Below, piece after piece: positions 7,259-13,802 of a DNA stretch of 14,928 nt (position 1 is the first letter of the stretch; each line of letters starts with the position of its first letter). A program made the translations under genes and the position numbers. The stretch is taken from assembly GCA_002507205.1 (NCBI GenBank), contig DAZF01000038.1, forward strand, positions 1 through 14,928, given 5' to 3'. The notes beneath the pieces are model-generated. The model made no database searches, had not been told where the DNA came from, and saw nothing but the letters and a program-made list of their open reading frames with translations. Source of the stretch: Methanolobus sp. UBA32 (lineage in GTDB: Archaea; Halobacteriota; Methanosarcinia; Methanosarcinales; Methanosarcinaceae).

Positions 7259-7277
7259 ATTTATGTCTAGAATATTC

Positions 7278-7310
7278 AAATATATAGACTATAATGGTCA
7301 TATATATAGG
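7278..7310 (-). promoter_or_regulatory. TATA-like boxes for phoU in the divergent promoter
   Basis: Two minus-strand candidates exist: CTATATATATGACC around 7297-7310 and TCTATATATTTG around 7278-7288. They would give leaders of about 30 or 10 nt respectively before the AUA start. The region is shared with the divergent membrane-protein gene. Confidence 0.45.
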
Positions 7311-7328
7311 TACGTCCTCCCGAGAACA

Positions 7329-7339
7329 AAATATATAAA
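7329..7339 (+). promoter_or_regulatory. TATA box for the four-helix membrane protein
   Basis: AAATATATAAA is centred about 28 nt before ATG 7362. The predicted start is at or a couple of bases before the ATG, so the mRNA is probably leaderless. This fits the lack of a Shine-Dalgarno site there. Confidence 0.55.
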
Positions 7340-7361
7340 TATTGATATTTAAGTTGATAGT

Positions 7362-7850
7362 ATGCAAGAGATTAAAATTAAGCACAGTGATGCAAATCTG
7401 CTAAGAAAAATAATGCCACTGATATGCCTGATCATACCCTGGGAGGTTTATTTCTATTCCAACTACTCGAGCGGATGGGGAATCAAGTTCTCAGCATTTT
7501 ATGCTAACTTCGATGCGACCTACGGAACCATCTTTGTAGACCTGTTCCAACAGATGTCCTTGCTTTCCAACGGAGGTTTCCTACCGTCGGTCAGGACTCT
7601 GGGATGGATATTCGGGGCAATTCTATGTGTAGCACTGGCAATCTATGAACTATCAAGGAAAAATATAGAACTTGTGCTGGAAACAAAGACAACCGCCCAT
7701 ATACTCATAGCCTGCGGAATACTCACAGCCATCAGTTCACTTGCAGTATGGAACAGTACTTTCAAAACACTGCCCATAGCTCCTTTTTTCTTTATAGCAT
7801 TCGGATACCTGTTACTTAAGGCTGAAAAGGAAGAGAAAGACATGGCATAG
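7362..7850 (+). CDS. Four-helix integral membrane protein, function unknown
   Basis: I do not recognise this 162-aa protein. Hydrophobic stretches at about 17-34, 79-97, 111-131 and 137-153 suggest four membrane-spanning helices, with a semi-polar loop between the first two (YSSGWGIKFSAFYANFDATYG) and a short charged tail (KAEKEEKDMA). The N-terminus lacks a cleavable signal and carries basic residues before helix 1. No catalytic or transport motif is evident. It is divergent from phoU and apparently leaderless, and a 374-nt gap follows before the next gene. Nothing in the context assigns a role beyond possible co-regulation with phoU from the shared promoter region. Confidence 0.8.
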   Translation: MQEIKIKHSDANLLRKIMPLICLIIPWEVYFYSNYSSGWGIKFSAFYANFDATYGTIFVDLFQQMSLLSNGGFLPSVRTLGWIFGAILCVALAIYELSRKNIELVLETKTTAHILIACGILTAISSLAVWNSTFKTLPIAPFFFIAFGYLLLKAEKEEKDMA

Positions 7851-8047
7851 ATCCTTTAACTGAACTTACAATAGGTTGCCGTACTCTTTTGAACTGATAG
7901 GTGGCTTTGGTTTTTGAGTCCCAATACTTAAAAAACATAAGCCTATAAATGCTAGCTTTGGACTAATGATAGTTCAATAACATAATTATGAACCAAAATA
8001 TAATGATAAAGAACAACAATTATATATGCCTAAATAATAATACTGCA

Positions 8048-8083
8048 ATATAATTATGGAAGTTGACACAGCCATAATTATAT
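8048..8083. repeat. Perfect 12-bp inverted repeat with 12-nt spacer
   Basis: ATATAATTATGG (8048-8059) is the exact reverse complement of CCATAATTATAT (8072-8083), separated by AAGTTGACACAG. A further GCA/TGC pair (8045-8047 with 8086-8088) extends it after a short mismatch. The core also matches the separate palindrome at 7981-7990. There is no adjacent T-tract, so a terminator role is unlikely. A dimeric-regulator operator, or the stem of a transcribed RNA, fits better. Confidence 0.7.
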
Positions 8084-8165
8084 CGTGCAAAGCTGGAAAT
8101 TAATTGGAAGGGTGCAGGCAAAATTTAATCCTTTTCTGAAATAAATGCCTGGGTAGTTACATCTA

Positions 8166-8200
8166 TAGTATAATAGTAGTTTATTAGTATAATGTTATAC
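8166..8200 (+). promoter_or_regulatory. Probable promoter/operator of the UbiA-family gene
   Basis: TAGTATAAT occurs twice (8166-8174 and 8185-8193) as direct repeats 19 nt apart. The second copy is part of an inverted repeat, GTATAA (8187-8192) with TTATAC (8195-8200). A TATA box here would start transcription near 8213, leaving a leader of about 12 nt before GTG 8225 or 27 nt before ATG 8240. Confidence 0.4.
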
Positions 8201-8224
8201 TGGAAAAATAATATGAGATAGTGA

Positions 8225-9166
8225 GTGACCTCATACCTTATGAGTTCTAATTGCACTATTAGCCTTCCAGGTCAGTCAGCAAAGAAACACGAATATAAAT
8301 ACATTGAACTAGGTAGCAGTCTTGCACCGACGATCAACCTCTTAAAGAGTTCTGTGCTCGTTTCATTCTCAGGTGCCCTCAGAATACACATAGCATTCCT
8401 TCTGATGCATATTAGTTCTGTCTTTTTCAACTGCCTTGCAGGCGGATTGATCATTTACGCAGTCTACACCCTCGACAGGGCAATGGATGCAGAAGAAGAT
8501 GTGGCCAACAGGCCTGAATTAAAAGGAGCGTCGAAGAAAACAGCCCTAATTGTTTCACTTATCTGTTTTTTAATAGGGGCTGCCATCCTTACCGCAAATG
8601 GATTGATCCTCATAGCTTTTCTTCCGCTGGTAACCGGTTACCTCTACAGCAAGGGTATTAAGGTTGGGAAGGTCAATCTGAAACTCAAGGGCGGTATGGG
8701 CATGAAGAACCTCGTAGTTGGAATTACATGGGGAGCCTTTATCGCAGGAATTGCCGGTATTTATGCCGCCACCATTGTTGCGCCACTTATTGTTTTCCTG
8801 TATTTTGGCATGAAACTGTTTATAAATTCTACAATATATGATTTTAAAGACATTAAAGGAGACACATTAGCAGGTATAAAGACAATACCGGTAGTACTGG
8901 GAGAAAAGAGAGCAAAGGTGCTTCTATTCAGTTTGCACCTGTTGTCTCATGCAATACTATTAATGTCCATAATTACAGGAATGATAGCTTTTGAGCCTAT
9001 AATACTTGCTTACAGCTTTAGCATCGGACTACTTTATATCAAAAACTTCGCTGAGCCTGTTGAAGTCGAAACAAAGAACAGACTTACAAAGAGGCTGTTC
9101 ATGATAGACGGCGAATCAACCTCAATTGTCGGACTGAGAACTATTGTAAATGGGATCATTGCCTGA
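8225..9166 (+). CDS. UbiA-family prenyltransferase
   Basis: Integral membrane protein of 313 aa with about seven to nine hydrophobic helices. Two aspartate-rich motifs mark the UbiA superfamily, which transfers a polyprenyl chain from its diphosphate to an acceptor: YTLDRAMDAEED (81-92) on the first cytosolic loop and YDFKDIKGD (205-213) on the second, followed by AGIKTIPVVLGEKRA. Motif 1 has D at the place of the usual Asn (LDRxxDxxED), so it is not a standard DGGGP synthase or ubiquinone-type enzyme. In Methanosarcinales a prenyltransferase is needed for methanophenazine, but linking this gene to it is speculation. Start: GTG 8225 gives the full frame; ATG 8240 is an alternative. The first 40 residues are polar. 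It is convergent with the regulator at 9175. Confidence 0.83.
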   Translation: MTSYLMSSNCTISLPGQSAKKHEYKYIELGSSLAPTINLLKSSVLVSFSGALRIHIAFLLMHISSVFFNCLAGGLIIYAVYTLDRAMDAEEDVANRPELKGASKKTALIVSLICFLIGAAILTANGLILIAFLPLVTGYLYSKGIKVGKVNLKLKGGMGMKNLVVGITWGAFIAGIAGIYAATIVAPLIVFLYFGMKLFINSTIYDFKDIKGDTLAGIKTIPVVLGEKRAKVLLFSLHLLSHAILLMSIITGMIAFEPIILAYSFSIGLLYIKNFAEPVEVETKNRLTKRLFMIDGESTSIVGLRTIVNGIIA

Positions 9167-9174
9167 TAAAACCA

Positions 9175-9960
9175 TCAAATAGAAGTGACCTGACGGGATA
9201 ATCCTTTGTAATGATCGAAAAGGTCGCTTCCCCATTTAAGGGAGGATTCATCATAGCCTACGAGATCATCCCGCGGATCATATGTATCCGGATTGAAGAA
9301 AAGGGACATTGAAAAGAAAATATCAGTGACTACAAATGCGATCTTGACATCATCGATTACAAATAACTCAGTATGAGGAGCATTCAAATAGAACTCAAGT
9401 TTCTCACGATGCTCATCCCGGACCTTGGAATAAACCTTTTCAGTCAGGATCAAAGACGTAGGCACATCCCTTTCAGCCATCCCGACTACAAAATCAGGAT
9501 ATGTAGGAATAAATATAGAAGAGACACCTTTGAGGAAAGAGGATTTGAAAATATTCTCGGTGAAAGTCTTGTGAGATTCGTAAATGTTTTCAATACTATC
9601 CGATACCACTTCACAGTTCTTCAGGTCCATGAGATTATCAAGCATACTCTGAGGAATATCACCAAGATAATGCTCTTCCCAGAACGATTCGTTCTTTTCT
9701 ATTGTCTCAATTATTTCCAGAAATGGCCTGAAGTGCTTTATCATAGCCCTTCCAATAGGAGTTATCTGATAATGTTTATCAGTCTTCTCTATCAGGTTGT
9801 AATTCACCATCTCTTTTATTCTTGGAGATATCTCAGGAGAAGATACATTGAAATAATCTTTTATGTCGGATAGCGTACAAGGCTTTTCCTCAAGTAAAAA
9901 CAATATGTCTTTTCTTTTTTCTGAAAAAGTCAGTATACTCAGAAGCCCCTTTGATTTCAC
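9175..9960 (-). CDS. FilR1/Msr-type winged-helix regulator (DUF1724)
   Basis: Transcriptional regulator of 261 aa. An N-terminal winged helix occupies about residues 10-78 (EEKPCTLSDIKDYFNVSSPEISPRIKEMVNYNLIE, with wing HYQITPIGRAMI). A C-terminal domain of the DUF1724 (FilR1 middle domain, COG4742) type includes FIPTYPDFVVGMAERDVPTSLILTEKVY, VIDDVKIAFVVTD and MSLFF, ending KWGSDLFDHYKGLS. In Methanosarcina and Methanothrix, relatives control methyltransferase and methanogenesis genes; the target here is unknown. The frame opens at GTG 9969, but AGGTGG (9966-9971) overlaps that codon and lies 5 nt from GTG 9958-9960, which I take as the start. The gene is convergent with the UbiA gene across 8 nt and downstream of purH, separated from it by a terminator. 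Confidence 0.87.
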   Translation of the reverse strand: MKSKGLLSILTFSEKRKDILFLLEEKPCTLSDIKDYFNVSSPEISPRIKEMVNYNLIEKTDKHYQITPIGRAMIKHFRPFLEIIETIEKNESFWEEHYLGDIPQSMLDNLMDLKNCEVVSDSIENIYESHKTFTENIFKSSFLKGVSSIFIPTYPDFVVGMAERDVPTSLILTEKVYSKVRDEHREKLEFYLNAPHTELFVIDDVKIAFVVTDIFFSMSLFFNPDTYDPRDDLVGYDESSLKWGSDLFDHYKGLSRQVTSI

Positions 9961-10018
9961 AATAACCACCTAAACTACTCATAAATTACGTACCCAACCA
10001 ACCAGAAAGTAGAACCAT

Positions 10019-10034
10019 ATAATAATATAAAAGT
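10019..10034 (-). promoter_or_regulatory. Candidate TATA box for the FilR1/Msr-type regulator
   Basis: The minus strand has TTTTATATTATTATAT here, predicting a start near 10000 and a leader of about 40 nt. A second TATA-like sequence, CTATATATAAAA (10106-10117, minus strand), would give a leader of about 120 nt. Regulators of this family often have long leaders, so both are kept open. Confidence 0.4.
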
Positions 10035-10156
10035 TACTTAATGGGTTATAAGTGTTTTCTAATCGAGCGCAGCCGCAGAGAAAATAATAAATTGTTCCGG
10101 CTAAATTTTATATATAGTTAACCAAACCCCACTTGACTAATTTATTAAAGATAGAA

Positions 10157-10196
10157 TACAAAATAAAAAAAGAAAGCACTTCAATGTAAGAAGTGC
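10157..10196 (-). terminator. Hairpin plus T-tract terminator of purH
   Basis: On the minus strand, GCACTTC (10196-10190), a 7-nt loop and GAAGTGC (10182-10176) form a perfect 7-bp stem. TTTCTTTTTTTATTTT (10172-10157) follows 3 nt later. The stem includes the last purH codons and overlaps the stop codon at 10181-10183. It closes the minus-strand unit and separates purH from the regulator downstream. Confidence 0.7.
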
Positions 10197-11797
10197 CTCA
10201 TTCCGGTAAATACCATAGACACGCCTAACCTGTTGGCGGTGTCGATGACCTCTTTATCCCTGATAGAACCACCAGGGGAAAGAATATACTTAATACCATG
10301 TTCAGCTGCATGCACTACACTGTCATCGAACGGGAAGAAAGCATCCGATGCCATAGCACATTTTGAAAAGATATCGTTGCAGTAGTCATCAAAAGAAACA
10401 TCAAATGCTTCCCGATCATATATGACCTGTAGATTCTCACGGGCTTTTGTTACAGCAAGCTTTCTAATGGAATCAACCCTGTTCGGCTGCCCTGCACCCA
10501 TTGAAAGCATCATGTAGCAACCATCCTGATATTCATATGCAAGAGTTACTGCATTTGATTTTACACACTTGCATGCATGCATTGAGAATTCTGAAACTGC
10601 GCGCATATCTTCAGGATATTCAACATCTGTTACACATTCCCATTTGTCATAGATACCAATGTTCCGGGATTGCTTCAGTATACCACCATTTACATACTTG
10701 TAAGTGTCATTCATACTGAAAGGTTCATTGAACTCCGGAAGCTCAAGAATACGAAGGTTTGCACTCTTATTCTTCAGGCATTCAAGGGCATCATGTTCGA
10801 ACCCTGGAGCAAGGATTATTTCCACAAACTTCCCATTCAGGAATTCTGCTGACTGAAGATCAAAAACAGTGTTTGTGCAGATTATACTTCCATAAGCTGA
10901 TATTGGGTCGCCATCCCATGCTGCCTTAAGTGCCTGCAACAAAGTGTTGCCATTGGCAAGTCCGCAGGGATTGTTATGTTTTACAATAGTCACAGCTGGC
11001 TTGGAAGATGACATCTCCTTGACCGTCTGAAGAGCGTTATCAGCATCAATATAGTTGTTATAGGACAATTCCTTCCCATGGAGCTGTTTTGCATTTGCGA
11101 GGGATGGACCGGTAATACCAGCCTGTTTATAGAATTTCGCTTCCTGATGCCAGTTCTCACCGTATCTGAGCGTGACACCATCAGTATAGCTCAGGCGCAG
11201 TACATCCTCACCAAGCAATTCCTTGCTAAGATAAGTATCAATTGTTGCATCATAATCTGCGGTATGCCTGAAAGCCTTCACAGCAAGCTGTTCCCTGCTT
11301 TTCTGAGAAATAACCCCAGTAGAACGAATCTCCTTCAGTACGTGACCATAATCCATTGGATCGCATACGACACTTACAGAACGATAGTTCTTAGCAGCCG
11401 AGCGAAGCATGGCAGGTCCGCCAATATCAATATTTTCAATAGCTTCTTCAAGCAATACGCCTTCTTTTGAAACCGTGACTTCGAAAGGATAAAGGTTGAC
11501 CACTACAAGGTCGATCATTTCTACTTCTGCTTTTAGGGCCTCTCCCATATGATCATGGTCATCCCTTATGCAAAGGATGCCACCATGGATCTTAGGATGA
11601 AGAGTCTTGACCCTGCCGCCCATCATTTCAGGGAACCCTGTTACATCCGATACATCCATGACCTCAATATCTGCGTCACGAAGCATGCGGGCGGTTCCTC
11701 CGGTAGAAATAATCTGTATATCCAGTTTTTCGAGTCCACGAGCAAAATCTACAATTCCGGTCTTATCAGAAACGCTGAGCAGTGCTCTCTTTACCAA
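10181..11797 (-). CDS. purH: Bifunctional AICAR formyltransferase/IMP cyclohydrolase
   Basis: Full-length PurH of about 538 aa, performing the last two steps of IMP synthesis. The N-terminal MGS-like cyclohydrolase domain starts VKRALLSVSDKTGIVDFA and has STGGTA, GFPEMMGGRVKTLHPKIHGGIL and NIDIGGPAMLRSAAKNY. The formyltransferase domain has RYGENWHQ (usually RYGENPHQ), the catalytic KHNNPCG, and the terminal SDAFFPF, PGGSIRD and VFTGMRHF motifs. Bifunctional PurH is not universal in archaea, where PurP and PurO often replace it. The frame stays open upstream into the preceding gene, but the start is TTG 11795-11797: it sits just after GGTGAT (11801-11806) and gives the family N-terminus. It is 52 nt after the upstream stop and either co-transcribed or driven by a weak promoter in that gap. 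Confidence 0.93.
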   Translation of the reverse strand: MVKRALLSVSDKTGIVDFARGLEKLDIQIISTGGTARMLRDADIEVMDVSDVTGFPEMMGGRVKTLHPKIHGGILCIRDDHDHMGEALKAEVEMIDLVVVNLYPFEVTVSKEGVLLEEAIENIDIGGPAMLRSAAKNYRSVSVVCDPMDYGHVLKEIRSTGVISQKSREQLAVKAFRHTADYDATIDTYLSKELLGEDVLRLSYTDGVTLRYGENWHQEAKFYKQAGITGPSLANAKQLHGKELSYNNYIDADNALQTVKEMSSSKPAVTIVKHNNPCGLANGNTLLQALKAAWDGDPISAYGSIICTNTVFDLQSAEFLNGKFVEIILAPGFEHDALECLKNKSANLRILELPEFNEPFSMNDTYKYVNGGILKQSRNIGIYDKWECVTDVEYPEDMRAVSEFSMHACKCVKSNAVTLAYEYQDGCYMMLSMGAGQPNRVDSIRKLAVTKARENLQVIYDREAFDVSFDDYCNDIFSKCAMASDAFFPFDDSVVHAAEHGIKYILSPGGSIRDKEVIDTANRLGVSMVFTGMRHFLH

Positions 11798-11849
11798 AAA
11801 ATCACCGTATAAGGTTGGGGAATATACACTATAAGGTTTCTGGTCAGCA

Positions 11850-13754
11850 TCAGGAATTGAACTTGACAACAGGGCAGACATCGATGCAGTTTCCACAATG
11901 CACACATCCTTCATTGATAATAGCAAATCCTTTCTTCATTTTAATGGATCTTTGACTGCATTTACCAACACAGACTCCGCAGCCGCTGCAAAGCATAGCT
12001 CTTCTTACAGAGAGTTCGACTTTTTTCATCAGTCTCCTTGCATCCCTGTCAGAGTCACTTCTAGCAGTAACACTACCTGAAGCAAATACCTGCGCACGGT
12101 CTTCTCCACGGGATACTATAGCCACACCTTCCATGTAAGAAGCTTTTCCTACCGCTTCCAGCATCCCTGTGTGCTCAAGCCTTTCCAGGTCGACCGGGCC
12201 GTCAAATCCACCCTCGGCAGATATGCCACCCTGTTTGCATGGACGATAGCCGGAAGTTATAGTGAAGTTCAGGCTATTTTCGTTGCTTCCTGTTGGAATA
12301 AAATCAATTCCCTTTTTCTTTGCGATTTCCTTCAACTGTGGAGGCAAGTCCTTCCATCGCCAAAAACCGTGTTTGACCCATTCTTCTGAAAGGCCCATGC
12401 GCTGCGCATAGGAGAGCAGGTAATCATTAAGTTTCTTTTCCATTTCAGGATGAGTTTCCTTGAGCCTCACAAGGTCGGCCAGTGAACAGGAAGGACACAG
12501 CCAGCAACCTATCCTGTCAAAGCCGTTCTCATACATCGGATTGAACAGGAGATCGTTCTTGAAGATATAAAGCCATACGTGCATGGCAGTCCAGCTCTGA
12601 ATAGGTGCTGCCGCCACCTGATTTCCAACCCATGGATTCTTCCAGACACGTTCACTTTTGGCTCTTGTGCTGGATTCATATTTCCTCTGACCTATAAAAG
12701 TGAGACAGCCATTCTCATAATTATCGTTGATTATCTGGGTAATGGGACCAAGTTTACAAACCTTACAGCACCAGCGAACTTCCACACTGGGAGGACCAAA
12801 GCTGTCCACTGAATCCCAGAAAGCATCGCCTGAGCTTATCATGTTAAGAGGCTTGCCATAGCGCTGCGCAACATCATGGACATTCTGTACAGTTTCAGGG
12901 AACTCGATACCAGTATCAGCGAAAAGAAGAGTGTAATCATCAAGACATTCACTGACAAGATGAAGCACTGCCAGACTGTCCTTACCGCCGGAATAGGATA
13001 CTGTCGCCGGACGGTTCACTGAAGATGCGACATTCTCAATGAATTTGTGAGAACGGTCAACAAAGTCATTCATATAGACTTCATTTGCCTTTGCAACATC
13101 ATCCCATGTTTGTCCCCCGCAAGGAAGTGACAGTTCTACGGGCCCTTCCTTAGAACGTACTTTAACGGCAACACCTTTACCCCTTTCAAGCATTTGTTCC
13201 CCGCTCATACGGGAGCGGCCTGTAGCAAGCACTTTACCATCATGTGTCAGGACCACTACCTCCTCAAGTTCCCGGATAGAAGGATCGGCATCTTTTACCC
13301 CCGGAGCAAGTAAACTTGCACCGCCGAGGATGAACTTTTCAGCACCCTCGTCAACGGACACCCAGCTTTTCAGAGACTTATGATCAGCATTTTCGAATAT
13401 CCGACGTGCGCCATCCAGCCTAAGGAGCAGGACCCATTTCAGATGTTCAAGTTCAAAACGAATGGTCCCTATGACCTCACCGTCAACAATGACCTCATCC
13501 ATACGGTCATCGTAGGGGGATTTGTTCATGACCACCACACGCTCATCAGTTAGCAGTGGCGAATTGAACTGTTCAATAGAAAGTTTATTGATAAGGTCTA
13601 TATCATACGGAAAAGCAGGGCGTATATCTCCCGGAGGAGTTACAGTTACCTGTTTTGTTGAAGTTCCACAGGAACATTCTTTTCCAAGCACAGGAACATT
13701 ACATGAGGGGCACCAGTAAAGGAGCAATTCGCCGAGGTAAAGAGCTTTTGACAT
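11850..13754 (-). CDS. Zinc ribbon/PUA/PAPS-reductase-like PP-loop/2x[4Fe-4S] protein
   Basis: Multidomain protein of 634 aa. In order: a zinc ribbon (C15, C18, C27, C29); a PUA-like domain at about 137-200 (GGASLLAPGV, then THDGKVLATGRSRMS); a PP-loop ATP-pyrophosphatase domain of the PAPS reductase family, with SYSGGKDS (253-260), FADTGIEFPET, RWCCKVCKLGP (C329, C330, C333) and IGCWLCPSC (C417, C420, C423); and a C-terminal two-cluster ferredoxin (C589, C592, C595, C599; C617, C620, C623, C627). Methanogen homologues are commonly annotated as PAPS reductase, but PUA plus zinc ribbon suggests RNA binding, so ATP-dependent sulfur chemistry on RNA is an alternative. ATG 13752-13754 has GAGG 7 nt upstream. 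It lies 48 nt after the Cas4-like gene. Confidence 0.88.
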   Translation of the reverse strand: MSKALYLGELLLYWCPSCNVPVLGKECSCGTSTKQVTVTPPGDIRPAFPYDIDLINKLSIEQFNSPLLTDERVVVMNKSPYDDRMDEVIVDGEVIGTIRFELEHLKWVLLLRLDGARRIFENADHKSLKSWVSVDEGAEKFILGGASLLAPGVKDADPSIRELEEVVVLTHDGKVLATGRSRMSGEQMLERGKGVAVKVRSKEGPVELSLPCGGQTWDDVAKANEVYMNDFVDRSHKFIENVASSVNRPATVSYSGGKDSLAVLHLVSECLDDYTLLFADTGIEFPETVQNVHDVAQRYGKPLNMISSGDAFWDSVDSFGPPSVEVRWCCKVCKLGPITQIINDNYENGCLTFIGQRKYESSTRAKSERVWKNPWVGNQVAAAPIQSWTAMHVWLYIFKNDLLFNPMYENGFDRIGCWLCPSCSLADLVRLKETHPEMEKKLNDYLLSYAQRMGLSEEWVKHGFWRWKDLPPQLKEIAKKKGIDFIPTGSNENSLNFTITSGYRPCKQGGISAEGGFDGPVDLERLEHTGMLEAVGKASYMEGVAIVSRGEDRAQVFASGSVTARSDSDRDARRLMKKVELSVRRAMLCSGCGVCVGKCSQRSIKMKKGFAIINEGCVHCGNCIDVCPVVKFNS

Positions 13755-13802
13755 TGTGCATCCTCAAGATTGAAGTTTTAAATACTTTTTGGCAAGCCCG
13801 GC

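Larger units (their letters stand above)
7851..8224. other. AT-rich gene-free region with inverted repeats
   Basis: No reading frame with coding character and no tRNA-like fold is visible. The stretch holds three copies of ATAATTAT (from 7982, 8050 and 8074), the last two forming a 12-bp hairpin. It also has a perfect 10-bp palindrome CATAATTATG (7981-7990), weak distant pairs (TTGAACT 7889-7895 with AGTTCAA 7971-7977; CAGGCA 8115-8120 with TGCCTG 8146-8151) and, near its end, the probable promoter of the prenyltransferase gene. Long regulatory DNA or a small RNA gene are both possible. Confidence 0.5.

Noticed and set aside
7851..8224. Possible tRNA or structured RNA gene
   Set aside because: No cloverleaf, CCA end or conserved T-loop sequence is visible. 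Only AT-rich repeats are present, which are reported separately.
10067..10102. AGCCG/CGGCT pairing upstream of the FilR1-type regulator as a riboswitch
   Set aside because: Only 5 bp at a wide distance, with no known aptamer signature; easily chance.
11798..11926. 43-codon N-terminal extension of PurH overlapping the PP-loop/ferredoxin gene
   Set aside because: The sequence overlaps the ferredoxin coding region in another frame and has no counterpart in PurH proteins. The TTG at 11797 with GGTGAT gives the normal N-terminus.
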